Of a DNA stretch of 64,000 nucleotides, positions 62,308 to 64,000 are shown in pieces. Numbering within the stretch: the first letter of the stretch is position 1; each line of letters begins with the position of its first letter. The position numbers and the translations under genes are program-made. The notes below the pieces were generated by a model that was not told where the DNA came from, did no database searches, and saw nothing but the letters and a program-made list of their open reading frames with translations. The DNA comes from Pseudescherichia sp031979925 (GTDB lineage Bacteria > Pseudomonadota > Gammaproteobacteria > Enterobacterales > Enterobacteriaceae): NCBI RefSeq assembly GCF_031979925.1, contig NZ_DALZFB010000003.1, positions 1-64,000 of the forward strand. Direction: 5' to 3'.

Positions 62308-64000
62308 TCACGACACAGCAAATTTGCCGTCGAGCTTGCTGTAGCCCAGGCCATTGATCTTCCTGACCTTGATCTGCACCGGGATCCGCTCCTTCATCGC
62401 CTCGACGTGGCTGATCACGCCGATGGTCTTGCCGCTGGCGTTGAGCGCGTCGAGAGCGTCGAGGGCGGTATCCAGCGTTTCGCTGTCCAGCGTGCCGAAC
62501 CCTTCGTCAAGGAACAGCGAGTCGATACGGGTTTTGTGGCTCACCAGATCCGAGAGCGCCAGCGCCAGTGCAAGGCTAACGAGGAAGCTCTCCCCACCGG
62601 AGAGGGTGCGCGTATCGCGTACCGCATCCGCCTGCCAGGTATCCACCACCTCCAGCTCCAGCGCCTCGCTCGCTTTTCGCTTCAGCAGATAGCGACCGTG
62701 TAGGCGAGTAAGCTGATTGTTTGCCAGCCAGACCAGATTATCCAGCGTCAGTCCCTGAGCGAACTTACGGAACTTATCCCCCTCTTTGGAGCCAATCAGC
62801 CCGTTGAGGTAGCCCCAGTCCGCCAGCTGGCGGGTGGCCTCCTCAATCTCCTGCAAAAGCGCCTGCTGGCGCTGGCGGCTCTCGGCGTCCTGTTTGAGTT
62901 GCTGGCGGATCTCCCCCTGCCGGGTGGTGTTCTCGCGCAGTTGCTGCGCCAGAGCGCTTAGCGCGGCTCGGGTTCCTTCGATGTTGGCCTTATCGCTCAG
63001 TCCGGCAGGCAGCTGGGCCTGATGGGTAGCCAACGCGGCCTGGGCCTGGGTCAGCAGGACCTGGCTCTGCTGTAGCCTGCTCTCAAGCGACTGCTGAAGC
63101 TGCTCAAGACGCTGACGTTCACCCTCGTCAAGCAGCGCGGCCAAAAACGCCTGCCGATCGGCAAAGGGACTCTGCGCCAGCTCGGCGTCAAACTGCGCCT
63201 GCTGCTGCGCCACGCGCCCGGCCTCCAGAGCCAGCTGCTGCTGTAGGGTTTGCACCTGGCCGTAGAGAGAGACGCAGTCGTGATGCACCTGCTGCCAGCC
63301 CTCAAGGCTGACGGGGTCTCCTTCGGCCGCGGCGTCAGCAGGAAGCGTCTCCAGCAGAGGCTGGAGCTGGGCCGCGCGTTCCTGTAACGTCGTGGCATGG
63401 GTCTGGCTCTGCTGCCACTGGCGAGACTCCTCTTCGCGAGCGGCAAACCAGGCTGACTCTTCCTCGCCTGCGGGCAGGGTCAGTCCGAGCTGGGCCAGAC
63501 TCGCCGCCAGCGTCTGGCGGCGGGTATCAATGGCCTGCTGGGCGTGTGCCGCCTGCTGCTGTAGCTCGTTAAGCTGCTCCTCCAGCGACAGCCGCTGGCT
63601 GAACCGGTAGAGCTGCTGCTCGCGAGCCTCCTCAGCCTGCAACCAACCGCTGACGTCATCCTCAGGGGATAGCGTCATATTGAGCGCGGCGCACAGCTCG
63701 CGCCACTGCTGACGCAGGTTCAGATCGTTTTGTGCTTCGGCCTCGGCAGCAAGGCGATCCCTCTCGCTCTGCTTCACCAGCGCATCAAGCTGGCCGCGGA
63801 GGGCTGCGCCGCTCTCTGCCAGCTGTTTGACCTCACGCTCCAGGGCATCGCGCCGGGCCTGGTTAGCATCCACGGTCATTGCCTGATACTGCGCCACCGC
63901 CGGGTGGGCTGTCGATCCGCAGAGCGGGCAGGGCTCACCGGCCCGCAGGCGCTCGCGCTCGGCCTCCAGGCCTTTGATCCGCTCTTCCAGCGCGCAAATC
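62308..64000 (-). CDS. sbcC: Exonuclease subunit SbcC, C-terminal part (cut by window end)
   Basis: About 564 residues to the window edge; the N-terminal half lies outside. Near the edge the Rad50-type zinc hook CPLCGS is seen, then ~300 residues of Gln-rich coiled coil, then the ABC signature LSGGESFLVSLALALAL and Walker B SLFLDEGFGTLD. With SbcD it forms a nuclease that opens hairpins and palindromes. Confidence 0.95.
   Translation of the reverse strand, partial: ICALEERIKGLEAERERLRAGEPCPLCGSTAHPAVAQYQAMTVDANQARRDALEREVKQLAESGAALRGQLDALVKQSERDRLAAEAEAQNDLNLRQQWRELCAALNMTLSPEDDVSGWLQAEEAREQQLYRFSQRLSLEEQLNELQQQAAHAQQAIDTRRQTLAASLAQLGLTLPAGEEESAWFAAREEESRQWQQSQTHATTLQERAAQLQPLLETLPADAAAEGDPVSLEGWQQVHHDCVSLYGQVQTLQQQLALEAGRVAQQQAQFDAELAQSPFADRQAFLAALLDEGERQRLEQLQQSLESRLQQSQVLLTQAQAALATHQAQLPAGLSDKANIEGTRAALSALAQQLRENTTRQGEIRQQLKQDAESRQRQQALLQEIEEATRQLADWGYLNGLIGSKEGDKFRKFAQGLTLDNLVWLANNQLTRLHGRYLLKRKASEALELEVVDTWQADAVRDTRTLSGGESFLVSLALALALSDLVSHKTRIDSLFLDEGFGTLDSETLDTALDALDALNASGKTIGVISHVEAMKERIPVQIKVRKINGLGYSKLDGKFAVS

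Overview
The window is chromosomal DNA from a member of the Enterobacteriaceae. Gene order from memory of E. coli K-12 fits closely: 5S rRNA-aspU-yafCDE-mltD-gloB-yafS-rnhA/dnaQ-aspV-yafV-fadE-gmhA-yafJK-dinB-pepD-gpt-frsA-crl-phoE-proBA-thrW, and later hemB-ampH-sbmA-yaiW-yaiYZ-ddlA ... iraP-dgcC-proC-yaiI-aroL-yaiA-aroM-ppnP-rdgC-mak-sbcC. Several K-12 neighbours are missing (dkgB, ivy, phoA-psiF, araJ). The overall look is that of an Enterobacter-type relative rather than E. coli itself; I do not name a species.

Layout. 1-22.6 kb is conserved backbone: the tail of an rRNA operon, two identical tRNA-Asp genes, DNA replication and repair genes (rnhA, dnaQ, dinB), fatty-acid oxidation (fadE), LPS heptose synthesis (gmhA), envelope enzymes (mltD, dpaA/yafK, phoE) and proline synthesis (proBA). 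22.6-46.4 kb, from thrW (tRNA-Thr) to hemB, is an accessory interval. 46.4-64 kb is backbone again, ending inside sbcC.

The accessory interval starts with two tandem modules marked by copies of the thrW 3' end, at about 22609, 26331 and 29878. Module 1 carries a P4-type integrase fused in frame to the tail of an Ogr/Delta-type phage activator, so it is a deletion relic of a prophage or satellite. It also carries an AT-rich two-gene operon: a reverse transcriptase and a small protein with a HEPN-like Rx4H motif. This pair is the best candidate for an undescribed defence system here. Module 2 begins with a decayed integrase whose 3' end runs into the att copy and carries a Zorya type II-like anti-phage operon (zorA-zorB-zorE). 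Next come an orphan T6SS-type HExxH effector with a periplasmic lipoprotein immunity candidate, a GntR/UTRA-controlled PTS of the ascorbate family, a GT32-like glycosyltransferase, ydhS, an Ail/OmpX-type porin-like protein, a phage-type antirepressor behind a LexA-like box, a cyclic-di-GMP pair (PAS-GGDEF cyclase and blue-light BLUF-EAL phosphodiesterase) and a short ethanolamine operon (permease-eutB-eutC) without microcompartment genes.

Regulatory sites readable in the DNA include LexA boxes (dinB, antirepressor), a Pho box (phoE), a FadR-like operator (fadE), a TyrR box (aroL), candidate GntR operators (PTS), several terminators and REP/BIME elements. All names rest on remembered family sequences and visible motifs; no database search was run.
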